DNA of 64,000 nt from Lotus japonicus. Taxonomy: Eukaryota > Streptophyta > Magnoliopsida > Fabales > Fabaceae. A model generated the notes under the pieces. It worked only from the letters and a program-made list of their open reading frames with translations, was not told the DNA's origin and did not search any database. The DNA lies in the NCBI RefSeq assembly GCF_012489685.1, contig NC_080043.1, forward strand, positions 10,790,501-10,854,500, read 5' to 3'. A program made the position numbers and the translations under genes. Positions 33,248 to 43,842 of this stretch are shown piece by piece; within the stretch, counting starts at the first letter, position 1, and each line of letters begins with the position of its first letter.

Positions 33248-34003
33248 CTAAGCTTCACCCCCAGCAACGTCCATTGATGCACCCTCATCCACCTGTTCAC
33301 GAGCGATAAGGCCTTTCCACTGAAGGAACTCCTTTGTGATCCCATCAGAATGCACTGGACAGAAATGGCTCCACCCTGGAAAGGGATGAGCCATCATGTC
33401 ATTCAGGGCATGTGTGATATGAAATCCATAAGGGATTGCATGAGTTTTGTTCCTGAACACGCGCATGATATGATCAAAAACAAGGTGGACAGGATCTATA
33501 CTCAGATCCTTGAGGGTGTGGTATATTATGAAGACACCCTTATCCAGGACGTAGTCCTGGTACTTAAGCCTTGGGCAGTACACGTTGACAACCAGGGTGT
33601 GAATCATCCTTGCAGCAGGGGTCAGATTTTTCACTTCGGTGGCTTCTTCAGGGGAGAGGTAATTTCTTCCATAAACAGCACGGTGGATGTCCCTGTTTCC
33701 GACCTCAAGGTTCCATGCCCGTTGATATTGTGCTCCTTGGCTTGGAGCACCCAGCAATTGAGAAATCCTAGCCATGTTAAAATTAACAGCAAAATCAAAT
33801 ACGTCTGCCACTATACCATCCTCTTCATTCAAAGTAGCAGAACCCCAAAACTCCTCAACAAGTTCAGGGTAAATTGGAGAAAATGCTGCGTTGTTGATGC
33901 ACTGAAGTGGGGAGTTAAAAATTTGGTCTGCGCCAGGAACATTCCATTCAAATAAGTCCTCAGAATTGTAGGTCATGGGATTGCAGACAGTCCTCGAAGC
34001 CAT
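33248..34003 (-). CDS. Protein with 'putative plant transposon protein'-type domain, 251 aa
   Basis: Intact ORF beginning MASRTVCNPMTYNSEDLFEW. Residues 40-95 (SPIYPELVEEFWGSATLNEE ... ISQLLGAPSQGAQY) and 130-215 (LTPAARMIHTLVVN; DYVLDKGVFIIYH; HAIPYGFHITHALND) match, in order and spacing, the globular domain of the SIRE env-like protein at 18145-19692. That domain is common in plant proteins linked to transposons. A spliced 5' UTR is visible: donor AAGAG/GTTAGT (intron begins 35847) and acceptor TTGTAG (34025), giving a 1,823-bp intron, with a TATTTAAA at 35902. This suggests a real transcription unit rather than a decayed retroelement piece. Function unknown; possibly a domesticated transposon domain. 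Confidence 0.65.
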   Translation of the reverse strand: MASRTVCNPMTYNSEDLFEWNVPGADQIFNSPLQCINNAAFSPIYPELVEEFWGSATLNEEDGIVADVFDFAVNFNMARISQLLGAPSQGAQYQRAWNLEVGNRDIHRAVYGRNYLSPEEATEVKNLTPAARMIHTLVVNVYCPRLKYQDYVLDKGVFIIYHTLKDLSIDPVHLVFDHIMRVFRNKTHAIPYGFHITHALNDMMAHPFPGWSHFCPVHSDGITKEFLQWKGLIAREQVDEGASMDVAGGEA

Positions 34004-34505
34004 TTGAGGTGTTCTTTGATTGGTCTACAAGAAACAATTCAGAAAATAAGTTAACAAAACTAAGAACATATGTAAATATATATAGACAATAAAGGAGCAG
34101 TTACACAACATGGAGATAACTGATAATTAATGGGGGAAGTTAAACAACGTATGAGTATGTGTAAAGAGGGTTAGTGTCCAAGTGTATTCAAACGGTTTTG
34201 AAGAGTGTTACTTTTCTGTAACTGCCTGAATTTACACGCTTCTTTTTGCAAGTTAGTGGCCAAGTGTAATCAAACACAACAATGAAGAACATTAATCTAA
34301 ATCAGATAATGAAATTGAAATTGAAAAAAGCTGCCACGTTTCAAATAAGATAAATAATGAACGAAAAAGCGCCAAAATCAAACAAACCCTAAATAGAAAT
34401 TAAAATCCTAAATAGAAATTGAGGATAATCATGTTCAGATCAGACAAGTAATGAACGAAAAAAGCCCCAAACAAACCCTAAATTGAAATTAAGCAGGATC
34501 ATGGT

Positions 34506-35496
34506 TAGGGGTGAGCAAAAACAACTGGCCCGACCCAAAACCGACGAAACCGAACAAAAAAAACGCTATCGGTCGGGTCGGGTTGGTCATTCGGGTAAGG
34601 AAAAGCACTAAAATAGTTTGGGACGGGTGAATTCGGTCGGGTGCGGGTTAGGAATTTAAAACCCATCGGTACCCGACCCCACCCGACATTATCTTTCTGC
34701 CCAAAATTTCCTCGATCTGTGCACTTTCAAACTTTGAATATATATTTAATTAAACTTTTGTCATTTAGCTCTGTCACCTAATACTAGTAGCACAGGAGGA
34801 ACACAGCTACTATTTCCAATCCATCACGCAATGTCTACTTTTTTATCTTTTAATTAATGTTAAACTTTAAAGAAAAGGAGAACAACTAAAGTTACTGAAG
34901 CATAAATTGGTGGTCCATACTTGAAACTTCCAAAGAAATATCCTAAACTTGCAGGTCTAAGCATCACCTTTGCTGCACCACGGTGGCTCATAATCTCCCA
35001 AATCCTAAACCTGCAGGAACATTTAGTTCTGTTATTTTGCATGCTCATAATCTCTATGACTCCATCTGATCATTTCCAGAAAGGGTAAAAGTATCCCACG
35101 GTGGCTTCCTTCCATCTTCATCTACTGCACCTTCAACCTTCCATTACACTAGCTTCTTCCTTCATATCAACAACTCTTGCCCTCCGCACTCTCGTTTCTC
35201 TCATTCTCTCAAGCCTCCCTTTTACATTTCTTCTCCTGCATCTTACAACTTACAACTTACAAGTCGTCTCACCGTTTCTCTCTTGAATCGAAGGTTGTCT
35301 CCATGCCCCTCCTCTGTTTTTTTTTTCTGGTTAACCACCCGCCCCAACCCACCCGAACCGCCCGATAACCAGTGCCACCCGAACCCGACGTAACCGATCA
35401 ATCTCACGGTCGGAATCGGTTCTGAAAAATTGAGATTTTCACCCGTTCAAACCCGCCACTGTTCACCCGAACCGACCCACCCGATGCTCACCCCTA
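34506..35496. mobile_element. Non-autonomous hAT element (991 bp), TSD ATCATGGT
   Basis: Ends TAGGGGTGAGCA and TGCTCACCCCTA are 12-base terminal inverted repeats; the 8-bp duplication ATCATGGT lies at 34498-34505 and 35497-35504. Subterminal regions are dense in CCCGAC/GGTCGGG repeats, as in hAT elements. No transposase is encoded. The interior has ordinary composition and includes a possible captured exon on the minus strand. Confidence 0.9.
34860..35010 (-). pseudogene. Possible captured host exon inside the hAT element
   Basis: After an acceptor-like CCTGCAG, a minus-strand frame reads MSHRGAAKVMLRPASLGYFF and then a hydrophobic tail (PPIYASVTLVVLLFFKV) to a stop at 34860. It looks like the last exon of a small membrane protein. 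I do not recognise the gene. A pyrimidine-rich segment at 35100-35290 may be another captured piece. Confidence 0.35.
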
Positions 35497-35901
35497 ATCA
35501 TGGTCAAATAAGAGAAGTAACGAACGAAAAAGCCCCAAAATCAAACAAACCCTAAATAGAAATAAAGCAGAATCACGGTCAATTAAGAGAAGTACTGAAT
35601 GAAAAACCCCCAAAACAAACAAACCCAAAATAGAAATTAAGCAGAATCATGGTCAATTGAGAAGTACTGAACGAAAAAGCCCCAAAAACAAACAAACCCT
35701 AAATAGAAATTAAGCAGAAACATGGTCAGATAAGAGAAGTAATGAACGAAAAGCACCAAAAACAAACAAACTCTAAATAGAAATGAAATTAAGCAGGATC
35801 GTGTAGCCGAAGATGAAGATTTTCTACAAAATCGAAAAGGGACTAACCTCTTGAGCTTCAGCAGATGGAAGTGTAAAGTTTTTGCAATGGGAACTGAGGG
35901 G

Positions 35902-35909
35902 TATTTAAA
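35902..35909 (-). promoter_or_regulatory. TATA-like box of the minus-strand gene at 33248
   Basis: Minus strand TTTAAATA, about 55 bases before the predicted intron donor, consistent with a short non-coding first exon. Confidence 0.4.
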
Positions 35910-36253
35910 TCGGGCTAAAGAGAGCACTCTTCCCATTGGCGATTCGATTTCTTGCACCGGTTGAGTGTCAGGAGTGGGTGTGTATTCAATGGTGATTGAC
36001 GTTCGGATTCAATTCAATCAACTCAAATTTGTAGCATACCAAGGCCTACAATGATTATGTCTATGTCTCTCTTCCCTATATTGGGGCTTGATGAGACCGT
36101 ATAGAGAAGAATTGAGAGTGGGTTCTCACAATGAAGATAGGTTGGGGAATAGTGTGCTACAGCTGGAAATATATTGCTTTATAATATTTGAATTAAAAGT
36201 TGAAAAAAATATACTAAATTGTCTCTTGGTTATTTGGGCAATAGCTCCATATA

Positions 36254-37251
36254 GGTGGCCACTAAGGTGGAGTCTTATTTGGTCCACCGGTGGTCCACTA
36301 TTTATTACCGTTTGATTTTGGAATCTAAAAATATTCCTTAGATGGATGTCTAGGATTAAAAGGATGATAAAAGGGTAAAAATGTAATATTCCTTATTTTA
36401 TAAATTAAAAGATAAAACAAAAATAATAATTTTCTGGGTGTCTTCCTCCCCCATTCTTTCTACTGACCCAGATTTTCCTTCCCCATTCAAGCTTCTGAAG
36501 CCTCCATCGTCCTCTCCCACCTCTTCTCAACCTACACATCAAACCCAGAAACCGCAACCCAGAACCCTCTTACGCTCCCTCAACCAAAGCTCACACAGAA
36601 ACCCCTATACATAAACCTCAAATACAGTAACCAAAAAATAAAACTCACAACAGTCAAGAAAGCAACTTTAAGAGAGATGGAGGTCGATCTCAACAGCAGA
36701 GATGAGGATGTTGAGGGAGCACATGTCTATCTTGACTGCGAGCATGGGCGCGACAATGACGAGCTTGAGCACTTATGCGAGGGAGTGGTGGGGAGGTTTC
36801 ACGTATGTTGTTTTTTTATCCTCCGTCTCTCCCAAATTTAGGCGAAACGTTGTGTTTGATAAGAAGATATGGAATGAGTACTACATAGTGACATGCTGCA
36901 GAATCAATTTCATTTTTTTTTTTGTTTAGGCACACAGTGAAACCAAATCATTCAACAAGATAGAGATAATAAAGTTGAGAGAAGTTGGGAAAGAGGAAAC
37001 AAGAACAACTGAACAAGTAAAAGATGGAGATACTCGTAAGCGGATGGGTGAGGGTAGCACTTTGGGATGATTCAGGTGAGGAAGGTAGAGGTGATCTGAT
37101 CTGGTGAAGATGGAAGTGAAGAAGGATCCAGATCTGGATTTAGGGATCTGATTTGGGGAGGAATTTGAATTTTTTTAATATAGTAAATTACTTAAACACC
37201 CCTTGGTCCATGGGTGGACCAAAAAATAAATTGTGCACCCTAGTGGGCACC
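36254..37251. mobile_element. Mutator-like element (998 bp), TSD CTCCATATA
   Basis: The 9-bp duplication CTCCATATA flanks it exactly (36245-36253 and 37252-37260). Terminal inverted repeats of about 45 bp are imperfect: GGTGGCCACTAAGGTGGAG with TTTGGTCCACC on the left, GGTGCCCACTAGGGTGCAC with TTTGGTCCACC on the complement of the right. No transposase. The interior is gene-like (leader, ORF, intron), so this may be a Pack-MULE. Confidence 0.9.
36677..37070 (+). CDS. Two-exon ORF carried by the Mutator-like element (88 aa)
   Basis: Exon 1 36677-36802 begins MEVDLNSRDEDVEGAHVYLD. The intron 36803-36929 has GTATGT...TTTGTTTAG borders and a long T run. Exon 2 36930-37070 continues in frame (AHSETKSFNKIEIIKLREVG) to TGA. 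Both exons end on codon boundaries. The acidic Asp/Glu-rich start and the Lys/Glu-rich tail carry no domain I recognise; a captured host gene fragment is the simplest reading. The pyrimidine-rich leader 36440-36660 looks like a plant 5' UTR. Confidence 0.4.
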
Positions 37252-37261
37252 CTCCATATAC

Positions 37262-38350
37262 TCATATTTTTTTCCAACAATTTCTTAATTTTTAACATGT
37301 TTCTTGCGTTTTTTTTGTTATAAGCACATTCTTTATAATTATTTATGTTATTTAAATTATTTTCACAATTTATTAATTTTAAATATATGAATTTGAAATA
37401 TTTTCCATATTTTACAACTAGTAATTAATATATTTTGGAGTTAAGGGATCTCGTGCCCTAGTATGATTGTAGTCACACGCGAGTTAGGTTCTCACACACG
37501 ATTGACTAAAGTTCCTCTCGCTCCTCTCGTGTCAGAGTAAGTGATATCACGAACTTATATGATTGCAGTCACTCTTGAATTAGGGTTATCACGCACGATT
37601 GACTAAATACATACTTAAATTTAATAATTTATTTTCATAATTAGCATTGAATTATATTTTAATAACTCCTTTATTTTATAAATTAAATGCAAAAAACTCA
37701 AGTGTGCTTTACATATATATAATATATATAGAAGATAGATAGATTTGATGAAACTATAATTCAATTATTTTTTCCATTTATATATATGTAGAGTGCTATG
37801 AATTACATCACCTTGACTTGTTCTAGTGGTTAAGAACTTGTCATTAAATTATTTTTACGACCCGTTGTTACATTTATTTTTTTGATTAATTTCAGTGTTG
37901 CGTTTATTTTAAACATGATTAATGTATAAAAAACGGTGCAACTTTTGTTCAATATGACTCCTCATCGTAGTGGGATTTTATCTTGCTAAAGTACATGATG
38001 GAATGGCTTCAATCCCTTATTTTTCCATTTTTTTCTTACAATTTCTTAAATTTTAACATGCTTCTTACGTTTTTTTTTATAAGTACATTCTTTATAATTC
38101 TTTATGTTATTTAATATTCTTACACAATATATTATTAATATTTACATTTTAAGTATTAAATTTAACTTTTAAATATGCAATAGTGAAATATTTTACAACA
38201 AGTGATTAATATATTGAATAATATGATTGTTGGCACACTCGAGTTAGGGTTCTCAAACACGATTGACTAAAGTTCCTCTCGTGTTAGGATTCTCATGCTC
38301 AATTGACTATAGTTCCTTTGGAGTTTTGGATTCACGCACTAATATGATTG
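37262..38350. repeat. Diverged ~760-bp direct duplication, A+T rich
   Basis: 37265-37615 and 38025-38345 share long blocks in the same order (TTTTTTATAAGCACATTCTT / TTTTTTATAAGTACATTCTT; ATATTTTACAACTAGTAATT / ATATTTTACAACAAGTGATT; CACGATTGACTAAAGTTCCT in both). The motif around GATTGACTA itself repeats within each half. No gene is present. Confidence 0.7.
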
Positions 38351-38527
38351 ACCCCACACTCGAGTTATTTGCACTTAATTACGAATACTACTCTAATAAA
38401 ACTACAAATAGTTCAAGATAAAAAAAGGTTATCTCAATTGCATAAGATAATAAGTTCTTAATTTAACGCCAAGCTCTCCACAAGATAAGGAAACACAGCT
38501 CCAGAAAAGAGTACGCTAGTAAGCCAC

Positions 38528-39506
38528 TTACACTGCTGGATCAACCAACAAAATGTACAAACCCCCCCAAGGTACCTCATACAAAGCCATCTCAAAAACC
38601 TGGTACCTATTCTCATCTCTTATAAATTTTTGTCTAAAGTAATCACACCATCCAGCAGCCAACTCACCTATAGACTCGGGCTTCTCTGAGTCTTCGGAGA
38701 CCGTAGAGGAAGTTGTACTGGCATCATTCTTGGAATACCAGGTTATACGCCATTGCGTAATATTCTCGTCAGGAAGGAGAACCTCTATCTCCGTAGGCAA
38801 GTGCTGGAAAGCTCTTTGTTGCACACTAATTGGAATGAGCTGCAAATAAAGATAACAAATCATTTAACATTTGAATTTAGTAAGATGAATATTAACATTG
38901 TGGCAAATTTTAAAGAAACATACGACCAACCATTGGTTGCTCGCCATAAATGTGTTTAATAGTTATATCAGCAGACCACATCAGATCACTGCCTCGGTAC
39001 TGTTCCAGATAGTTGTAGTTCTTGTTCGGGGTGGAAGATTCCGCATCAATAGTAGATGAATTCATTTGATACCCAATCTTGTAGTCAATCTCTGAAGGCC
39101 ATAACTTGTAAATGTTGATGGTAAATCTTGCTTGGCCACAGTAGACAAATTGAATATGCAGTGTTGATTTGATTTTGTGGAGAGATCGCAACTCCAAAAT
39201 CCCATCAGATAGGCGAGCATCTCCTGGACCGTGAATATAACGAACTACGAAAATATTTCCAACGGGGTCATTTAACTCAACCGTATCATTGATTTCATGG
39301 CCAAAACGGTGATCAAACCTTTCCGGGACAAAAACAAATGGCTGTCTATTGAACAAATAGTAAAATGGAACAAATAGTTTAATTCAGTAGTGAAAAAATG
39401 GTTTACGAGCTTATGAAAAAAGCTGTAAAATTACCACTCCCGCGTATAGTGATTTAATGAAGACTCTTCCGTTGGAGTGAAGTGATCTCAACGAGATTGG
39501 ATCCAT
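38528..39506 (-). CDS. Two-B3-domain protein (REM-like), 3 exons, 264 aa
   Basis: Exon 1 39435-39506 (MDPISLRSLHSNGRVFIKSL), exon 2 38931-39341, exon 3 38528-38839. All junctions are GT-AG and phase 0: donor GTG/GTAATT, acceptor ATAGACAG; donor ATG/GTTGGT, acceptor TTTGCAG. Exon 2 carries a B3-like fold (VFVPERFDHRFGHEINDTVE, DPVGNIFVVRYI, IQFVYCGQARFTINIY). Exon 3 starts a second (LPTEIEVLLPDENITQWRI, ELAAGWCDYFRQKF, YQVFEMALYE). B3 domains bind DNA in plant transcription regulators; the REM branch often has several. Key DNA-contact residues cannot be judged by eye. An acceptor-like GTGCAG just before the ATG suggests a 5' UTR intron. Confidence 0.68.
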
Positions 39507-40680
39507 TGCCACTGCACATTGGTAAAAAATGCATAATAAGATGTTGCTAACATGTAAACTACCATTATATAGTTAATTAAGTTAGATTTTATGTTGGAAA
39601 TAAAGGTACCTGTAAGTATAGCACTTGGAAGAACGAAAGAAAGCTTAAGTAAGAACTTGTTCAAATGTATTGAAAATGGAAAACAAATAAATGCATTGCT
39701 ATAGGAAGTTTCAGAAAATAGTGGGTAGATAATTCAGAATGCAAAGATTTACAGAGAATATGAAATAATGATAAAACCAGGGAGAAAAATTATATGCAAA
39801 TGAACGCATGTGTGGTCAGAGTGACTCAAAGTGTTAATGAAACCTAGCGAACGAAGAACAGCACCTATCCCTATTATGAAGGGGGAATGTCGTGCAAACC
39901 TGAGCTGAAAATATATAACTTGTTGATGGGATTAGTGGAGTCGGTACAGTCAGTGTTGTGGAGATGGATTTGTGAATGTGGGTGACAGAGTGAGAACGTT
40001 GAGGAGAGATGAGTGGCGGTTCTTCTCCAAATCGGGAAAAAATTAGGTCAAGGAGTGAAAGATAAAAGGGGGTAAATAAGAATTATTATATCTTAAGGTG
40101 TGGAGAGACGGAGAAAAAGAGATATAGGAAGAAAAAATATAGAAAGTAAAGATATGATAGACAATTTAATTGGTAGAGAATAGAGAAATAATTGAAAACG
40201 AAGATAGAAAAGAAGTATAGATGTATATATATATCACAACTCAAGGAATAATTTTAGTAAACATCTCAAGGAAGTATATAGAGATCTCCCACAAAAAAAA
40301 AAAAAAATTTAAGATTAGATAGATATTCTTAATGATAAAAAAATAAAGGAATATATAGAACATAAAAGTGATTTAAATGTGAAAAGGTGAGTATTGAAAA
40401 ATATAAACACCTCGACGTTTTTCCACACTCATTTTCTATCTATTTATATTTCTTTTATATATCAATTTATTTATTTATTTATTAAATCTTTATTTTCTCT
40501 ATGACTTGTTCTTATATATCTTATTCCATATCTAACTATTCGGTTTCGTGTTTGTGGACAGAAAGTTTATGACATTAACTATGACATATGATGGCTGACA
40601 TAAAGGAGACAGATGAAAATAGGGTCTTGACGGAAGGGGGGAGAACAGATTGCCAATGGAAAGAAAACACGAATCCCGAT
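39507..40680. other. Upstream region of the B3 gene; purine-rich block
   Basis: No further gene. 40080-40230 is a purine-rich stretch that may be a MITE relative of 26750-26910. The open frame at 40588-40776 overlaps the left arm of an inverted repeat and is not supported as a gene. Confidence 0.4.
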
Positions 40681-41439
40681 CCTCTACTGCAGAAAAATTC
40701 GTCCAGCCCCTCTTGCAGTTTTATTGGCCATCGGATCCATCTTGTGGTCCAGAAAATTCAAATCTTAGAATTATAATAGACATTAAATAACAGTAATCGG
40801 ATGCATCTAACGGTTAAAAAAAAATAAACCTAATTTTTATCGACCCATGGAAACCAATCTAAAACCCCAAGTAATTGAAACCGATAATCTATCACCATTC
40901 ACAAGTCAATACGGATAATCACAAGTCTTCAAAAATTGGAACCATGTAACTGAAATTGAAATCCCAAGTATTTTTTGGCACATTTCTTTTTTTTTTGGAA
41001 CCAATCTATCACAAGTCTTTAAAAAATGCAAATACCAGATGCAAGGTCACGGATGAACGGTCTCACTGGAGCAAGTGTTTTCTCACGTCGCCATTAACTT
41101 CCCACAACGATGATGGTGCGTGCAACCCTTAAGGGTGATGGACCAAACGAAGTGTGAAGTGCGGCGAGAGGAAGAGCGGTTGATCGGAACAGGTTCATTG
41201 AGAGGAGAAGCTTTTCTCACGATGGTAGAGAACGACAGCGTTTACTGAGTTTGTGTTTGGAAACACCTTATTTTATTCCAACCATAAGATTAATCTCACA
41301 GTTGGGATGACTTGGCAGTATAAAATTATTATAATTTAAGACTGGAATTTTCAGGACAACTAGATTGATCTGACGGCCAAGAAAACTGCAGGAGGGGACA
41401 TACACTTTCTCTCCTTGGATGCACCATAAACAGTAGAGG
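40681..41439. repeat. Inverted repeat, ~100-bp arms around a ~550-bp centre
   Basis: Left arm 40681-40778 (CCTCTACTG ... CTTGCAGTTTTATTGGCCAT ... AATTATAATA) matches the complement of 41325-41439 (CCTCTACTG ... CCTGCAGTTTTCTTGGCCGT ... AATTATAATA) at roughly 75-80% over the best part. No TSD was found, so it could be the arms of a degraded DNA transposon or two inverted repeat copies. Confidence 0.5.
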
Positions 41440-41755
41440 AAAGGAAAAGAATTGGTGGGACCCATGCTCTGAAACTTTCCGCCCAAAATGGGAAGAAAAC
41501 TGATTGCGCTATCAAATTCTCTATATTGCCAGTGTACATACTAGAAAATGCATATTGTATTCACGTGTGTAGTTTTTAGTCCGTACGTTTCAATTTTCTT
41601 CTTTATTGATTTTTTATTTTTTATACGTTTAATATTAATAATAAATTTTCCAAATTTAAATATTACTATAGTTTTAGTATAAATGTAAATAATTATAATA
41701 TTATTGAATATATAAATTTTATATTCTGTTACTCCTAAAAATTATAATAATTATA

Positions 41756-41762
<7 letters not shown>

Positions 41763-41788
<26 letters not shown>
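41763..41788. repeat. (AT)13 microsatellite
   Basis: Uninterrupted AT dinucleotides in an A+T-rich stretch. Confidence 0.9.
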
Positions 41789-42213
41789 TAAATATGTTGG
41801 AGGTCTCTCTAAACGAAGTTGTGTTCAAACGTGTGAGGGAGTAAAAGACTGCGAATTTTTGGTCCAATATTCATAAAGCATGCATAAAAAATAAGTCAGG
41901 CACGTTATTTTGGCCGTAATGGCAAAGTCAGTAAATGGTCAAGTCGGTCGAAGAGAAAAGAAACATGTCATTTCAATTCATAAAGCTGCATAAAAAATAG
42001 CACGTGAACAGTAGGGGTAGCTTGCTCCTCTCTCTACTTGGTAACGTCAAACAGTAAGGCTATGTATCTTCTATTTTATTTTTATTGTTTTTATCCAATG
42101 CATCGTGTAAGTTATGTAAATGACCTAACATACTTGTATAATTCTTTTTATATTTAATATTAATTTGTAATACATCAATATCTTGATCGATATGATATTC
42201 ATATTAACATAAC

Positions 42214-42251
42214 TATATCGTTGTAAATATTTTAATATTTACAACGATATA
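42214..42251. repeat. Perfect 18-bp-arm palindrome with 2-bp centre
   Basis: TATATCGTTGTAAATATT, then TT, then its exact complement AATATTTACAACGATATA. It could form a cruciform or hairpin; no gene neighbour makes it an obvious terminator. Confidence 0.85.
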
Positions 42252-42380
42252 ACAAGTCAAAATAACAATTAACATTACTAACAATTAACATTTGCCTATC
42301 AAAAAATAAAACACCACAATTCAAAATAAAATTTATAATGCAATAATTTTCTTACACTACTACTTGTATTGTTGTAGATT

Positions 42381-42729
42381 AAAAACTTACTATGGAGAGT
42401 GTGACTATCGCTAATGTGTCGGCCTCGGCCAGTCCTCCTTCTCCTTCGGGTCCTTATTTCACACGAGCAAAGAAGGCTTGGTGTCTTGCTCAGTTTGCAG
42501 GCATGTCTTTCCCTGGTAGTGATGAAGATGCTATTCAAGGGTTGTCCGAAGTTATTAAAGAAAATTTTCCTTTTATGAAGTAGGGTGGTTGTTCTCTTTT
42601 CTTTTGGGCTGTTGTGTTTGTTCCTTGGGTGGTTTGGTGTTTTTTTTTCCCTTTCTTGTTGTTTGTTCTCCTTTTCATTTATTAATGAATAACTCTCTTT
42701 TGCTCTCTAAAAAAAAACTTACTATGGAG
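42381..42729 (+). mobile_element. Retroposed insertion with 17-bp TSD and A9 tail
   Basis: AAAAACTTACTATGGAG occurs at 42381-42397 and 42713-42729. The insert 42398-42712 ends in A9, as in target-primed retroposition. It contains an open frame of about 62 codons (PYFTRAKKAWCLAQFAGMSF...) to TAG at 42581 and a T-rich 3' UTR. Either a heavily 5'-truncated LINE or a retrocopy of a host mRNA; the ATG of the open frame comes from the target duplication itself. Confidence 0.85.
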
Positions 42730-43810
42730 CAAATAAAATTTTTCGCATTTGCAAAAAAAATCACTTTATTGCAAAGCAGCAGCAGGTCATTAGTCAACTT
42801 CCCCCAAATGACTCAAATTGATAGGTCCTCAATACCAACTTCTCAAAATAAGCTTATTATGGATGAATTATATTATGATAGGCAAGATCTAACAACATAG
42901 TATGTACATCTTCTATCTAACATGACACCGAAATAAAAAAGTGTTTATGAGACGATCATGTCAACAATTAATAAAGATAAATGAGTGTTTTTTTTTCTAT
43001 GGTTATGGAGGAATAGAGAAAACTTTCATTTGAAGAGCATAAACAACAGCTATAAGATCAAAGAACGAATAACTCAATATTTGCAAGCATTATTTTGAAG
43101 TTGTAGACTGAACACTCAAAGATATTATAATATTTACTAATAAGCTCAGTGTCAACCAACTTTTTGGAGGAGAAGTTGTTGTTGTGGAATGAAAATAACA
43201 ACAGGAAGTTTCAACTTTATGAAAATATTGTATCACAATTTTCAAAAAAAAATTAATTCAAAACAAAAAGTAAAAACTAGCTGAAATAAATGATGAAACA
43301 AAAGCATCAAAATTGACCTCCACCACATCTGGAAGAGGTCGATCCCAGGCCGGAGGAAGCTCCCTAGAGGTTGGGTGCATATGAGGTATTTGTTGTCACC
43401 AAAGATGGACGCGATGAAGTAGCACGTCACAACGAAGAACCCAACGAAGCGAGAGGCTGGTGACAGAACATGTATTTCAATCCCCTTGAATGGAGTAACA
43501 TCAGCCAAGGTAAAAACAAAGCACAGATAAAATCCTACATATAGAAAATACAACTCACCATATTTCCAAGGCAACACGCAAACAACAAGGGTTGTAAAAC
43601 AAGATAAGTTAAAAGAATGTGGTTGTCGTCTCAGGGGAGATAAGACACCGCAGATACACTAAATTCATCACAACGCCACAACCAAACAAAAAAACACATT
43701 TAAAAAAAACCTTAAAAATTTCTTATACAAAATAATATATTAATACAAAATATCTTTTAGAAAATAACGCAAAAATAATAAAGACACACAAAATAAATAA
43801 AAGTGAAAAT
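42730..43810. other. Non-coding; unrecognised minus-strand open frame
   Basis: 43242-43577 has a 111-codon minus frame with hydrophobic segments (SRFVGFFVVTCYFIASIFGD) but no domain. It lies just upstream of a Helitron-like terminus and might be cargo. Nothing else seen. Confidence 0.3.
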
Positions 43811-43842
43811 CCCATGTGCATCGCACGGGTCAAAAATACTAA
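43811..43842 (+). mobile_element. Helitron-like 3' terminus
   Basis: CCCATGTGCATCGCACGGG can form an imperfect hairpin and is followed ~10 bases later by CTAA and a T, matching the Helitron rule (hairpin near the end, CTRR, insertion before T). The 5' end (A/TC...) was not located, so the element's extent is unknown. Confidence 0.5.

Larger units (their letters stand above)
34340..35815. repeat. Minisatellite, ~65-70-bp unit, split by the hAT element
   Basis: The core CAAACAAACCCTAAATAGAA recurs, with flanks GAAGTAATGAACGAAAAAGC and TTAAGCAGAATCATGGTCA. About two units lie left of the hAT insertion (34340-34505) and four to five to the right (35497-35815). Units differ by small indels, so the array is not young. 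Confidence 0.75.
34025..35847 (-). other. Predicted 5' UTR intron holding a minisatellite and a hAT element
   Basis: Bounded by GTTAGT (donor, minus strand, 35842-35847) and a pyrimidine-rich TTCTTGTAG acceptor (34025). No transcript is available; the borders are read from consensus only. Confidence 0.5.

Noticed and set aside
33350..33955. 201-codon plus-strand ORF
   Set aside because: Antisense shadow of the minus-strand gene at 33248-34003, which shares a domain with SIRE env-like.
34860..35048. Calling the 62-codon frame in the hAT element a gene
   Set aside because: No promoter or full exon set; kept only as a possible captured exon.
40588..40776. Short ORFs at 40588-40776 and 41268-41486
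   Set aside because: Their similarity to each other comes from the inverted repeat they lie in, not from protein conservation.
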